The notes under the pieces were generated by a model, which ran no database searches, had not been told where the DNA came from, and saw only the letters and a list, made by a program, of their open reading frames with translations. This document shows, piece by piece, positions 17,369 through 26,548 of a stretch of 51,837 bases of DNA. The position numbers and the translations under genes were made by a program. How positions within the stretch are numbered: position 1 is the stretch's first letter; every line of letters starts with the position of its first letter. The stretch is from Lachnospiraceae bacterium. Lineage in GTDB: Bacteria; Bacillota; Clostridia; Lachnospirales; Lachnospiraceae. The stretch is from positions 1 to 51,837 of the forward strand of contig SVEK01000020.1 of NCBI GenBank assembly GCA_015057405.1, written 5' to 3'.

Positions 17369-18646
17369 ATGGTAACAGCAGTTGTAGGAGCTAACTGGGG
17401 AGACGAAGGTAAAGGTAAGATTACTGACATGCTCGGTAATGAATCCGATATCATTGTCCGTTTTCAGGGAGGAAGTAATGCCGGACATACTATAGTTAAC
17501 AACTATGGTAAGTTTGCGTTGCATATATTGCCGTCCGGAGTTTTTTATGATCACACAACAAGTATTATCGGTAATGGCGTTGCCCTTAATATACCGGATT
17601 TGTTTAATGAGATTAATGATATTGTAAAACAGGGTGTGCCGATGCCTAAAATTCTCGTATCAGACAGGGCTCAGATTGTAATGCCGTATCATAAACTTTT
17701 CGACCAGTATGAGGAAGAAAGACTTGCAGGCAGGTCATTTGGTTCAACAAAGTCGGGAATTGCTCCATTTTATTCAGATAAATATGCTAAAATCGGGTTC
17801 CAGGTATCAGAACTTTTTGCTGATGATGAAACCCTTCGTGCTAAGATTAGTCAGGTGTGTGCAGTAAAGAACGTTATCCTTGAGAACCTTTACCATAAGC
17901 CTGTTTTAGATGAAGAAGAGATTCTTAATATACTTCATGAGTATCGTGAAATGGTAGCTCCGTATGTGTGTGATGTTTCGGCATATCTCTATGAAGCGCT
18001 TAAGGATAATAAGAGAATTCTTCTTGAGGGTCAGCTTGGTTCACTTAAGGATCCTGATCATGGAATCTATCCGATGGTTACATCATCCAGTACCCTTGCT
18101 GCTTACGGAGCAATAGGTGCAGGAATTCCGCCATATGAGATTAAGAGAATTGTTACCGTAGTAAAAGCGTATTCAAGTGCAGTTGGAGCCGGTGAATTCG
18201 TAAGTGAAATATTTGGCGACGAGGCAGATGAACTTAGAAGACGTGGTGGTGACGGTGGTGAATACGGAGCAACTACAGGACGTCCGAGACGTATGGGATG
18301 GTTTGATGCTGTGGCAAGCAGATACGGATGCCGTGTTCAGGGAGCGACAGAAGTAGTTCTTACAGTGCTGGATGTATTGGGATATCTTGATGAATTGCCG
18401 GTATGTGTAGGTTATGAGATAGATGGAAAGGTTACTAAGGATTTCCCTACAACAGTTGAACTTGCAAAAGCAAAACCTGTATACGAAGTTCTTCCGGGTT
18501 GGAAGACTGACATCGGTGGAATAAGAAAATACGAGGACCTTCCTGAAAACTGCAGAAAGTATATTGAGTTCATTGAAAAAGAACTTGGTGTAAGAATTTC
18601 AATGGTATCAAACGGACCAAAACGTGAGGATATCATTTACAGATAA
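17369..18646 (+). CDS. purA: Adenylosuccinate synthetase
   Basis: This enzyme uses GTP to join IMP and aspartate in the first committed step to AMP; purB completes the conversion. The 425-residue length is typical. Landmarks are the P-loop GANWGDEGKGKITDMLG, FQGGSNAGHTIV, GSTKSGIAPFYSDK and LLEGQLGSLKDPDHGIYP. The ATG at 17369 has GGAGG 7 bp upstream, so nine codons readable further upstream are excluded. The glutamine-rather-than-alanine stretch GQLGSLKD and the GIPP loop fit the clostridial subgroup. A strong terminator follows, ending the purine group. Confidence 0.96.
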   Translation: MVTAVVGANWGDEGKGKITDMLGNESDIIVRFQGGSNAGHTIVNNYGKFALHILPSGVFYDHTTSIIGNGVALNIPDLFNEINDIVKQGVPMPKILVSDRAQIVMPYHKLFDQYEEERLAGRSFGSTKSGIAPFYSDKYAKIGFQVSELFADDETLRAKISQVCAVKNVILENLYHKPVLDEEEILNILHEYREMVAPYVCDVSAYLYEALKDNKRILLEGQLGSLKDPDHGIYPMVTSSSTLAAYGAIGAGIPPYEIKRIVTVVKAYSSAVGAGEFVSEIFGDEADELRRRGGDGGEYGATTGRPRRMGWFDAVASRYGCRVQGATEVVLTVLDVLGYLDELPVCVGYEIDGKVTKDFPTTVELAKAKPVYEVLPGWKTDIGGIRKYEDLPENCRKYIEFIEKELGVRISMVSNGPKREDIIYR

Positions 18647-18670
18647 TATATATAGTTGAATTAGTATTGC

Positions 18671-18715
18671 CCCCTTGTTTATGATTGCAAAATGCAATTA
18701 TGACAAGGGGTTTTT
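18671..18715 (+). terminator. Rho-independent terminator after purA
   Basis: CCCCTTGT pairs with ACAAGGGG around an inner TTGCA/TGCAA stem, followed directly by TTTTT. Confidence 0.9.
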
Positions 18716-18808
18716 GTATTGGAAAATATCATAATTATTTTTATAGAACTGTTTTTGTCAGGAAATGTGTTGCAAGGAGAATGGCAACAGAAAAAAGAGT
18801 AAATTTCA

Positions 18809-18838
18809 TTGTACATGTATAGTAGGAAGTGTTATAAT
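18809..18838 (+). promoter_or_regulatory. Sigma-A-like promoter for the unknown four-gene operon
   Basis: -35 TTGTAC, an 18-bp spacer and a perfect -10 TATAAT about 30 bp before the start codon at 18871, so the leader is very short. Confidence 0.7.
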
Positions 18839-18870
18839 TAAACTAATAATGGGCATATGAGGATTACCAA

Positions 18871-21800
18871 ATGGAAGAAAAATTAATTCAGTTTTCAAGA
18901 GGAAATTTTAAAGCTTCCCGAGCAGGGCTCAGATTGTCGGATGCAAGCCTTATTTTTCAGGTTGAAGAAGGCAAGGAGGTTAAGGGAAGTTTCTATATAG
19001 GAAGTGAAACCGGTGCACCTATGCAGGGTGTGCTTTATTCAGAGTGTCCATATATCACACTTGAGAGAAACAGTGTTGATGCCAAAGAATTAAGTATCGA
19101 ATATACATTTACTGCAAAGGAACTTAGGGCGGGGGAAACTGTTAACAGTTGTATTCGAATAATAACCAATTGCGGCGAAGCGGAGCTGCCGGTTATTGTT
19201 TCTGTTGACACACCGGCAGTTAACTACAAAAATGGCCGTGTGAGTGATTTGGCAGGCTTTGCTGCAATCGCAGAGAAAGCCGGAATGGAAGAAGCTCTTC
19301 AGATATTCAAGTCTGATGAATTTGCCCCTATATTCCTTTACAGAGACATAGAAAATAATTTGTTATATAACACACTAAAAAGAGGCTCCATGAGTACCAA
19401 GGCAATGGAGGAATTTCTTGTTGCCACGCGCAAGAAGAACAGAGTTATTATAACGGTTGATAGGAATAATTTAACATATGAAGATTGCTACGCTCCATTT
19501 ACCGATAAAATAAAATTGACCAGAAGTACATGGGGAAGTGACGAAATAGTTATACGCAGTACTGCTTCGTTCATAAAACCGGCCCATAAGAGATTGTGGA
19601 CTGACGGTTTTATTGATGATTCGTGTGTACTTGAATTTGCTATTGAAACAGACAAGATGCATGCAGGCGAAAACAAGGGAAGTATAATACTTGAGACAAT
19701 GCATCAGATTATTGAAATAAATATATCCTGTACTTTGAAAAAAGAGCCGGATAATGAAAGAAACGGTCATTTCAGATTCGTAGGCGAAATGATGCGTAAT
19801 TTTGTGAATCTGCGAAACGGAATAATAACGCCGGTTGATTTTCGAAAGAAAGTAGATGAATTAACGGTACGGTACAGAGGAATTGATGACAGATTCAGTG
19901 ATTTATGTCAGGCATATGCCGCGATAATATGTTCATCAGAGGACATTGATGAGTATATGGTATCTTTGGAACCATGTGAATTAGAAAATGAAAATGATGT
20001 GGCAAATCTGATTCAGTATTGTTTGTATCAGTACGTTTTTGCTATGTATTATACAGTGAAAAACAACAGGGACAAAGCAGAAAAGCACATTGCAATCCTT
20101 CATGATATTTATGAAAACAAGAGTGATAACTGGTTTGTTTTCTCTGCATTGATAAAAGCAGATTCTAGTTTTAAAAATGGACGAAGGAGAGCTTATTTAG
20201 TTACGGATTACATTAAAAACGGATACACCAGTCCGATGATATTTGCTGATTTTTGTGACATAGTTCGTGAAGACTGCAGTATTCTTCACAAGTGGGACGA
20301 TAGTATGATACGCCCTATTGCGTGGGGTGCCCGAAGGGGAATGATAAGCGAAGAGGCAGCTGCCATATACGGGTATTACGTAAGCAGATTAAAGAATCCT
20401 AATGGCAATGTGTTAACTAGTTTGGAATGCCTGTATGAACAGTATGGTAGTGCGGAACTTCTCCAGATTATCTGCAGGATGCTAATTAAACTTGGGAAGA
20501 ATAATAAGTCTGCCCTATATTGGTATGAAAAGGGAATAGAGAAACAATTAAGAATAACCGGTCTTTACGAGAATTATATGAGGGCGCTGGATGATAAAGA
20601 GATAAGAATCATTCCTCATGCAGTACTTATGTATTTTATGTATGATAACAGACTTTCTGATAAAGAAAAGAGTAAACTTTTTGCTGCAGTAATTCGCGGC
20701 AAAAATATCGATACTTCGGCATATAAAGCTTATTCTGTGATGATATCCAATTATGCAAGAAAGCAACTTGAAGCCGGAAATATTGATATAAACCTTGCAG
20801 TAATTTATGAGGATTGTATCAGAACAGAAAACATAGATGAAAGTATTGCCGATGCTTTGCCGAAGGTTATGTTCAGAAATATGGTGATCTGTAACAATCC
20901 TATGGCAAGTGCGGTTTGTGTAGTTCACAAGGAAGTGGATGACGAACAGATAGTTCCATTAGTTAATGGTGTTGCATATGTTGATGTGTATTCTCGGGAT
21001 GCATATATATTTATCGTGGATAAACAGGGGAACAGACATTACGGAATGGAAGATTATACAATCAGACGTCTTCTGAATTCCGAGCTTTATGCGGAGCTTT
21101 GTTTTGTCCATAACCAAAATGATAATGGTCTTTTATTACATATGTTTATAAAGAGTTATAGAGATTATAAGTCTTCGGAGGACAATATATTTGTTAGAAG
21201 ACTTGCTCACAGACGTCTTAATCTCAATGAATATTACAAAAAGAATAATCTTTCGGCCTTAATATTTTATTATTATGAGCATGCAGACGGAGAGCGTCTT
21301 GACGAGATGCTTAAAAGTGTAGATTTGACATTAGCTGACAGAAATACCCGTAATAAATGGATAGAATTATTTATTGTGAGGGGAATGTTTATTAGGGCAC
21401 TAAAAGCACTTAAAGATTACGGATATGAGAATGTTGATATGCAAAGACTTGGTAAGCTTTGTGAAATGCTTTCGGTAAGAAGGGAAGAAGACCTTGTATC
21501 AGAGGGAGAATCATTAAGCGAAACTTTAGTTACATTAGAGTATGAAATATTTGCAAGAGGCGGATATACAAAAAATATTATTGCTCATCTCGTTAAAAAA
21601 TACAGAGGTTCAAGTGATAATATGATAGCTGTCCGAAATGTGGCAAAGGGACTTTCGATTAACTGTCTGTCTATTGAAGAAAGACTTCTCAAAAGAATTA
21701 TGCACGTTGAGGATGATGCTTATAAGGGAATTGATATATTATGCAGTTACCTTGAAGCAGGTAATGATGAAAAACTCAAAAAAGCATATGTATCGTATTT

Positions 21801-22413
21801 ATGCTATGAATATATACGTGACAGCAAGGCATATGAAAATGAGGTTGAGATTCCTGAACCTGTATGGCAATACATCCGTAATAACGTTATGGCAGAATAC
21901 AACAAGGCTTGTCTGCTTGCGTTGTTAAAGTTTTACAGTAATAAAACTCAGTTAAGTGAAGATGAGAAGACATTCTGTGAGATTAAGTTTACAGAGATGT
22001 ATAAAAACGGAATACTTATGGACTTTTTCCCTGAAACAGACGGAAGAATTATTCTCCAGTGTAACCACAGAACGGGAATTGATATGAAGCTAAAGTGTGT
22101 TATAGCAGAAAATGAAACCCAGATAATCAAAGTGCCGGAAGTATATGATGGAATATATGCTACGGAAATTGTTGTGTTTGCAGAAGAAAAAATTGCCTAT
22201 GAATTTTATGAAGAGAAGGGTAACGCGAAGGTATCTTGCGGAACGGGAACCGTTACATTTGATGCACAAAAATGTAATAATCCCGGAAGAATTGGATTGG
22301 TCAACCTTATGATACAGGAACTAAATAATGAGAAGTACGATGAACTGTGTGATAAAATGGAAGAGTATATAGAAATGGATGAAACGTCTAAGGATTTGTT
22401 TGTAATACTGTAG
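18871..22413 (+). CDS. Giant DUF5717-like protein, unknown function
   Basis: An 1180-residue protein with no signal peptide or membrane segment, so it is predicted cytoplasmic. About residues 1-290 are rich in beta strands with alternating hydrophobics and Glu/Gly turns, as in tandem immunoglobulin-like sandwiches. About 300-1050 reads as a long helical repeat solenoid, TPR-like, with many Tyr, Leu, Lys and Glu. The end (about 1060-1180) returns to beta character. I place it, from memory, in DUF5717, a family seen in Lachnospiraceae. It is the first gene of four; the next starts 15 bp after the stop. No catalytic motif is visible, so a scaffold role is the simplest inference. The ribosome site is weak (GAGG). 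Confidence 0.8.
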   Translation: MEEKLIQFSRGNFKASRAGLRLSDASLIFQVEEGKEVKGSFYIGSETGAPMQGVLYSECPYITLERNSVDAKELSIEYTFTAKELRAGETVNSCIRIITNCGEAELPVIVSVDTPAVNYKNGRVSDLAGFAAIAEKAGMEEALQIFKSDEFAPIFLYRDIENNLLYNTLKRGSMSTKAMEEFLVATRKKNRVIITVDRNNLTYEDCYAPFTDKIKLTRSTWGSDEIVIRSTASFIKPAHKRLWTDGFIDDSCVLEFAIETDKMHAGENKGSIILETMHQIIEINISCTLKKEPDNERNGHFRFVGEMMRNFVNLRNGIITPVDFRKKVDELTVRYRGIDDRFSDLCQAYAAIICSSEDIDEYMVSLEPCELENENDVANLIQYCLYQYVFAMYYTVKNNRDKAEKHIAILHDIYENKSDNWFVFSALIKADSSFKNGRRRAYLVTDYIKNGYTSPMIFADFCDIVREDCSILHKWDDSMIRPIAWGARRGMISEEAAAIYGYYVSRLKNPNGNVLTSLECLYEQYGSAELLQIICRMLIKLGKNNKSALYWYEKGIEKQLRITGLYENYMRALDDKEIRIIPHAVLMYFMYDNRLSDKEKSKLFAAVIRGKNIDTSAYKAYSVMISNYARKQLEAGNIDINLAVIYEDCIRTENIDESIADALPKVMFRNMVICNNPMASAVCVVHKEVDDEQIVPLVNGVAYVDVYSRDAYIFIVDKQGNRHYGMEDYTIRRLLNSELYAELCFVHNQNDNGLLLHMFIKSYRDYKSSEDNIFVRRLAHRRLNLNEYYKKNNLSALIFYYYEHADGERLDEMLKSVDLTLADRNTRNKWIELFIVRGMFIRALKALKDYGYENVDMQRLGKLCEMLSVRREEDLVSEGESLSETLVTLEYEIFARGGYTKNIIAHLVKKYRGSSDNMIAVRNVAKGLSINCLSIEERLLKRIMHVEDDAYKGIDILCSYLEAGNDEKLKKAYVSYLCYEYIRDSKAYENEVEIPEPVWQYIRNNVMAEYNKACLLALLKFYSNKTQLSEDEKTFCEIKFTEMYKNGILMDFFPETDGRIILQCNHRTGIDMKLKCVIAENETQIIKVPEVYDGIYATEIVVFAEEKIAYEFYEEKGNAKVSCGTGTVTFDAQKCNNPGRIGLVNLMIQELNNEKYDELCDKMEEYIEMDETSKDLFVIL

Positions 22414-22428
22414 GAGAAAGGATGCATA

Positions 22429-23682
22429 ATGGAAGAGGGAACATTAATTGTTGGTCTTGACCTTGGTAATGAAGTGTCAGAGATATGCTGTTATGACAAC
22501 GAAATATTTGAACCGGTGTGCCTTACCGAAAAAGCGATACCTACAGTAGCAGGAGTTAAAGAGTCCGGTGAATGGGTGTTTGGTGAGGAAGCAATGTCTA
22601 CGTGGCAGGCGGGAAGATGTACTCTTTTGAAGAATGTGATTGACAAGATTGCGAAGGGTAATCCCATATCGGTTTATGGTAAGGAAGTGAGACCTGTTTT
22701 TTTACTGGCGCTTATTTTTAGAAAAATGTTGTCGCTTGTTCACGGATATGATCAGGAAGAGACAATATTGAAGCTTGTTGTAACAGTGGAAATGCCTACA
22801 AAAGAATTGACAGATAATATATATACCGCACTTGAGAGTCTTGGAATTAAAAAAGACAGAGCGGTGGTAGTAGATTATAAGCAAAGTTATATGTATTACG
22901 TTATGAGCCAGAAACGTGAAATATGGGTTAACGATGTTGGAATGTTTTATTTTGGGAATAAGGGTTTAAAATATAGCCAGTTTACTATAGATAGGCGTAA
23001 AACTCCAAATATTGTCGGAATCACCGAGCGGGATTATTCAGGAATAATTAATATGGATATGTTCGGTAAAGACATGGACAGACTTGTTTATGAATTTGAA
23101 AATGTGGCTCAGAATGCTATTCATAAGCAGATTATTTCAACCCTTTATATGATAGGGAACGGTTTTGAAAATGGTTGGGCAGATGAAAGCATGCGTAAGC
23201 TTTGTTACGGCAGAAGAGTATTTAAAGGTGATAAGCTGTATGTTAAAGGTGCATGTTACGGAGCCAGATATTATGCAGGAAAGAGTAATATTGAGCCGTT
23301 TGTTTACATAGATGAAAATATGACGACAACCCATATATCTGCAAGGGTTTATGTAGGCGCGGGATGTCAGGAAATAATTGTATCTAAAGCGGGTTCGGTT
23401 TGGTATGACGTTGATAGTTCTTTTGACATAATTCCGTGTGAAGAAACGGAGCTCGTTATGGGAATAACGGATATAATTACTAAAACCTCATCAAAACACA
23501 TCATAGCATTGGAAGATATATGTACGCGAAGACCTGACAGGATGAGCAGAATCAATGTGAGGGTGCGCATGCAGGCGGTAGACAAAATGATTGTTACAAT
23601 AAAGGATCTCGGTTTTGGGGAGATATATCCGTCCACCAACAGGATTTATGAGAGAGTAATTGATTTATCTGATATAAGATAA
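22429..23682 (+). CDS. DUF5716-like protein with actin/Hsp70-type N-terminal fold
   Basis: A 417-residue cytoplasmic protein. The opening GTLIVGLDLGNEVSEICCYD matches the phosphate-1 hairpin of actin/Hsp70/ASKHA ATPases. Then comes an AIPTVAGVKESGEWVFGEEA stretch, as in DnaK-type proteins. The later segment EIWVNDVGMFYFGNKG lies where phosphate-2 (DLGGGT-like) would be, but the glycine-rich core is reduced to DVG. It may therefore bind nucleotide weakly or not at all. The last 100 residues form a separate beta-rich part. From memory it corresponds to DUF5716. It is the second gene of the four-gene operon, 15 bp after the giant solenoid protein and 42 bp before a TPR-like gene. Confidence 0.8.
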   Translation: MEEGTLIVGLDLGNEVSEICCYDNEIFEPVCLTEKAIPTVAGVKESGEWVFGEEAMSTWQAGRCTLLKNVIDKIAKGNPISVYGKEVRPVFLLALIFRKMLSLVHGYDQEETILKLVVTVEMPTKELTDNIYTALESLGIKKDRAVVVDYKQSYMYYVMSQKREIWVNDVGMFYFGNKGLKYSQFTIDRRKTPNIVGITERDYSGIINMDMFGKDMDRLVYEFENVAQNAIHKQIISTLYMIGNGFENGWADESMRKLCYGRRVFKGDKLYVKGACYGARYYAGKSNIEPFVYIDENMTTTHISARVYVGAGCQEIIVSKAGSVWYDVDSSFDIIPCEETELVMGITDIITKTSSKHIIALEDICTRRPDRMSRINVRVRMQAVDKMIVTIKDLGFGEIYPSTNRIYERVIDLSDIR

Positions 23683-23724
23683 TAAATTATAGTTATTTAC
23701 AGGCAGGGATGAGAGGTGAAATGA

Positions 23725-24552
23725 TTGGGCAGATTAATATTATGTGCAGCTGATGTAGCAAAAGAACCGTATACCATGCCGGTTTCCGGTGTGAAAGTGT
23801 ATTCGATAGAAGAACTTTGTTATTATTTATATCAAAATATATACGAAATAACACCGGATTACTTTGACGAGAAATTAGTGTTATGGCTCAATCATCAACT
23901 TGGAATGAAAGTTATTGCAGAGAAATTGGAAACCCTCCTTGAGATTGACGGAAGTCTTAAAGATATTGTAATAAGTATTCTGTGCAGTTGTGACTATTAC
24001 AGTGAAGATGAGATAAAGGCATTGCTTGGAGTTCTTACAGAGATAGAGCATTTGCCGTATCATGGTAAGCAGAAGCAGAAAGCGGATATGTATCTAAGAT
24101 ACGGAAGATATGTACTTGCAAAAAAAGAATATGATAAGCTGTTAGGCAGTGGATATTCGGTTAACCTGACACCGACAGAATATGGAAATATACTTCATAA
24201 CAGAGCAATGGCCTCGTTCTTTTTAGGGATGTATGAAGAAGCTTTGATTGATATGAAGGATGCATATGCAAGAAATAATGACAGTCGTACATTACAGCAG
24301 TATTTATATGCGCTTTTATTATGTGGCAGGAAGGACGAATTTCAAAAAGAAGTATTGAATTATCAGATTGGCAGCAATGTGGCTGAAGGGATTTTGGAAC
24401 TATACGGTAATGCAAAAGAGAGAGCTATGGAATCTAACGGTTATCAGGAGATAAGTAAGCTCAGGAAATATGCAACCAATGAAGAGATAGCAGAATATGC
24501 CGCAAAACATATAGAAATGTGGAAACGTTTGTACAGAGAAGGAACATACTAA
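23725..24552 (+). CDS. TPR-like protein of the unknown operon
   Basis: A 275-residue soluble protein. Translation probably starts at the TTG at 23725, with AGGTGA 5 bp upstream; the nearby ATG at 23721 is in a frame that stops within ten codons. The N-terminal third is mixed. About residues 110-200 show TPR-type helix pairs (ADMYLRYGRYVLAKKEYDKL, then HNRAMASFFLGMYEEALIDM). TPR repeats bind protein partners; the likely partners are the other products of the operon. It begins MGRLILCAADVAKEPYTMP, a hydrophobic start that is too short and polar to be a signal peptide. No enzymatic motif is visible. Confidence 0.75.
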   Translation: MGRLILCAADVAKEPYTMPVSGVKVYSIEELCYYLYQNIYEITPDYFDEKLVLWLNHQLGMKVIAEKLETLLEIDGSLKDIVISILCSCDYYSEDEIKALLGVLTEIEHLPYHGKQKQKADMYLRYGRYVLAKKEYDKLLGSGYSVNLTPTEYGNILHNRAMASFFLGMYEEALIDMKDAYARNNDSRTLQQYLYALLLCGRKDEFQKEVLNYQIGSNVAEGILELYGNAKERAMESNGYQEISKLRKYATNEEIAEYAAKHIEMWKRLYREGTY

Positions 24553-24570
24553 GTATTGGAGAGTGTTTGG

Positions 24571-25827
24571 ATGAGTTTTTTTGGCAAAATAGCCGGTTTG
24601 TTTCACAGAAAAAAAGAAATAATTGACTCTGATGCTTATGAACAATCGGAAATCAATTCTGATGCATCGGAAGGATATGAAGAATTATTTGACCGCCGGG
24701 AGGTTGACTTAGAGGATATGTCTCTGGGAAAGAAACCTACCGTTGATGATGTGCGCCGTTATTTGGATGATGCCGGAGCCAGAATCGCTCTTATGAATGA
24801 ACGAAACGAACAATTTAGAAAAGAATATGACAGTGTAACAAATTATCTTAGCGATATTCAGATTATAGATTCGATTGCAGGAGATTCAAAGAAAAAGCTG
24901 GGAATGATTGCTGCAGGGATTGTAAAAATTGAAGAAGATATCAAGAATCGAATGGGAAGAGAACACAAAATAGATGATGTTCATTTCGGAATCATGAAAC
25001 AGTATGAAGAATCCATGAATGAGCAGCTTATTTATATGAAAAAAAGCGAGTTATACCAGGCGGATATAAAAAATGACATGAAATATCTCGATGAAGAGAA
25101 AAAAAGACTGTACAAAGAGCAAAAGGAAAGACGTAATAAATCAGTTAAAGTAAGAGGCCTGGCACTTGGGTTATGTGTTCTTATTGTATCTGTAATGGTT
25201 TTGCTGGGGATACTGTGGGGTGTTACGGGAACAGACATGACATTGGCATTTATAGCAGTTATTGCCTTTGCCGGAGGCCTGATATTATATGTATTTAACG
25301 GTATGCAGAAAAACAGATACGAATTGCTTATGATTGATAAAAAACTTAACAAATGTATCAGTCTTCTTAATAGCGTGAAAATTAAGTATATTAACAACAC
25401 GACATTGCTAGACTACATCTGTAGTAAATACAGAATAAGCAATTCTCTCGAACTTGAGAAAATATGGACTACTTACATTGAAATAAAAGATAATGAGGAA
25501 GCTCTCCTGGCAGGACGTGAGGAACTTGAGAATCTTAAGAATGAGCTGGAAAAAATGCTTAAAGAATATGGGGTAAAGGATTCAGGAATATGGACTTGTC
25601 AGGCAGCAGCGTTACTTGATGATAAAGAGATGGTTGAGGTAAGACACGGTCTTAATCAAAGACGTCAAAAACTGAGAAAACAGATAGGATATAATGATGA
25701 TTTGATAAGGCGTGATGCAATTATTATGCAAAAGTTTCTAAAGAAAAAACCACAGTTAGGAGCTGTGGTTGCGTCTATAATTAAAAAATATGCTATAGAA
25801 GATACATTAAGTAAATCGTTGAAATAA
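24571..25827 (+). CDS. Coiled-coil membrane protein of the unknown operon
   Basis: A 418-residue protein with GGAGAG 7 bp before the ATG. After a short hydrophobic/basic start (MSFFGKIAGLFHRKKE) come an acidic stretch and about 130 residues of charged coiled coil. Two adjacent membrane segments at about residues 192-245 (GLALGLCVLIVSVMVLLGIL and MTLAFIAVIAFAGGLILYV) form a hairpin. A second long charged coiled coil runs to about 400. Both coils would lie on the same, probably cytoplasmic, side. This would give the operon a membrane anchor. It is the last gene; the next gene converges from the opposite strand 10 bp away. Confidence 0.8.
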   Translation: MSFFGKIAGLFHRKKEIIDSDAYEQSEINSDASEGYEELFDRREVDLEDMSLGKKPTVDDVRRYLDDAGARIALMNERNEQFRKEYDSVTNYLSDIQIIDSIAGDSKKKLGMIAAGIVKIEEDIKNRMGREHKIDDVHFGIMKQYEESMNEQLIYMKKSELYQADIKNDMKYLDEEKKRLYKEQKERRNKSVKVRGLALGLCVLIVSVMVLLGILWGVTGTDMTLAFIAVIAFAGGLILYVFNGMQKNRYELLMIDKKLNKCISLLNSVKIKYINNTTLLDYICSKYRISNSLELEKIWTTYIEIKDNEEALLAGREELENLKNELEKMLKEYGVKDSGIWTCQAAALLDDKEMVEVRHGLNQRRQKLRKQIGYNDDLIRRDAIIMQKFLKKKPQLGAVVASIIKKYAIEDTLSKSLK

Positions 25828-25837
25828 TCATTTGTAA

Positions 25838-26512
25838 TCAACGGTACTCAGATATGATTAACAGTGTTCCTTCTTTAACGGATATGGAGTAGTTTTCTGA
25901 TACGAAACTATTACTTGTTCCGATTGCGAATTCATTAGTAATGTGGGCGTCTTTTATCTCGTATTCGAGTCCGGTTATTGTGACTCCCTTTGATTCGTTG
26001 GTATGTGACAAAACGGATATATATTTACCAATTGCAGGAGCAAGCAGTTTGTTGCTTCTGTTTTTTTTCAAAATATCCGGATATGATATTGATGAATTGG
26101 TAATTGCGGTGATTACCTGATTGTCACCTATAAGGTAAGCGGTAATATTTCTGGCAGAAATCCATGCTAAAAGCTGGAGATTGGCAACAAGGTGATCTGT
26201 GCGTCCGCCGAGACCGCCGTATATTACAAAACAGGAATACCCTCTTTTAATACCTTCTTTTACTGCAAGATGCATATCGGTGTAATCTTTATGAGGAGAG
26301 AACTGCAACAGTTCACCTTTGAATTCTGAAATGTCGGAAGATGAGGATATTGAGTCAAAATCACCAATAAGCAGATGAGGAGTAATTCCCATCTGCTTAT
26401 TATAATTATAACCACCGTCTACAGCTATAATATAATCATTTGTTTTGGGCATAATCGGATATGAATCGTAATACTCTCCCGCACCGAACAAAAAACATAT
26501 ACTTGAACTCAT
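25838..26512 (-). CDS. thiN: Thiamine pyrophosphokinase
   Basis: Converts thiamine to thiamine diphosphate using ATP. The 224-residue length is typical. Landmarks are YIIAVDGGYNYNKQMGITPH and LLIGDFDSIS near the start, FSPHKDYTDMHLAVKEGIKRGY, and GGLGGRTDHLVANLQLL, the family's GGRxDH motif. AGGAG precedes the ATG at good spacing. It lies 36 bp downstream of mrp on the same strand, so the two are probably co-transcribed. It converges with the four-gene operon, with only 10 bp between stops and only a weak CGTTGA/TCAACG inverted repeat there. Confidence 0.93.
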   Translation of the reverse strand: MSSSICFLFGAGEYYDSYPIMPKTNDYIIAVDGGYNYNKQMGITPHLLIGDFDSISSSSDISEFKGELLQFSPHKDYTDMHLAVKEGIKRGYSCFVIYGGLGGRTDHLVANLQLLAWISARNITAYLIGDNQVITAITNSSISYPDILKKNRSNKLLAPAIGKYISVLSHTNESKGVTITGLEYEIKDAHITNEFAIGTSNSFVSENYSISVKEGTLLIISEYR

Positions 26513-26548
26513 GTGTATTCTCCTGACAAATGATAATCAAATAGAACT

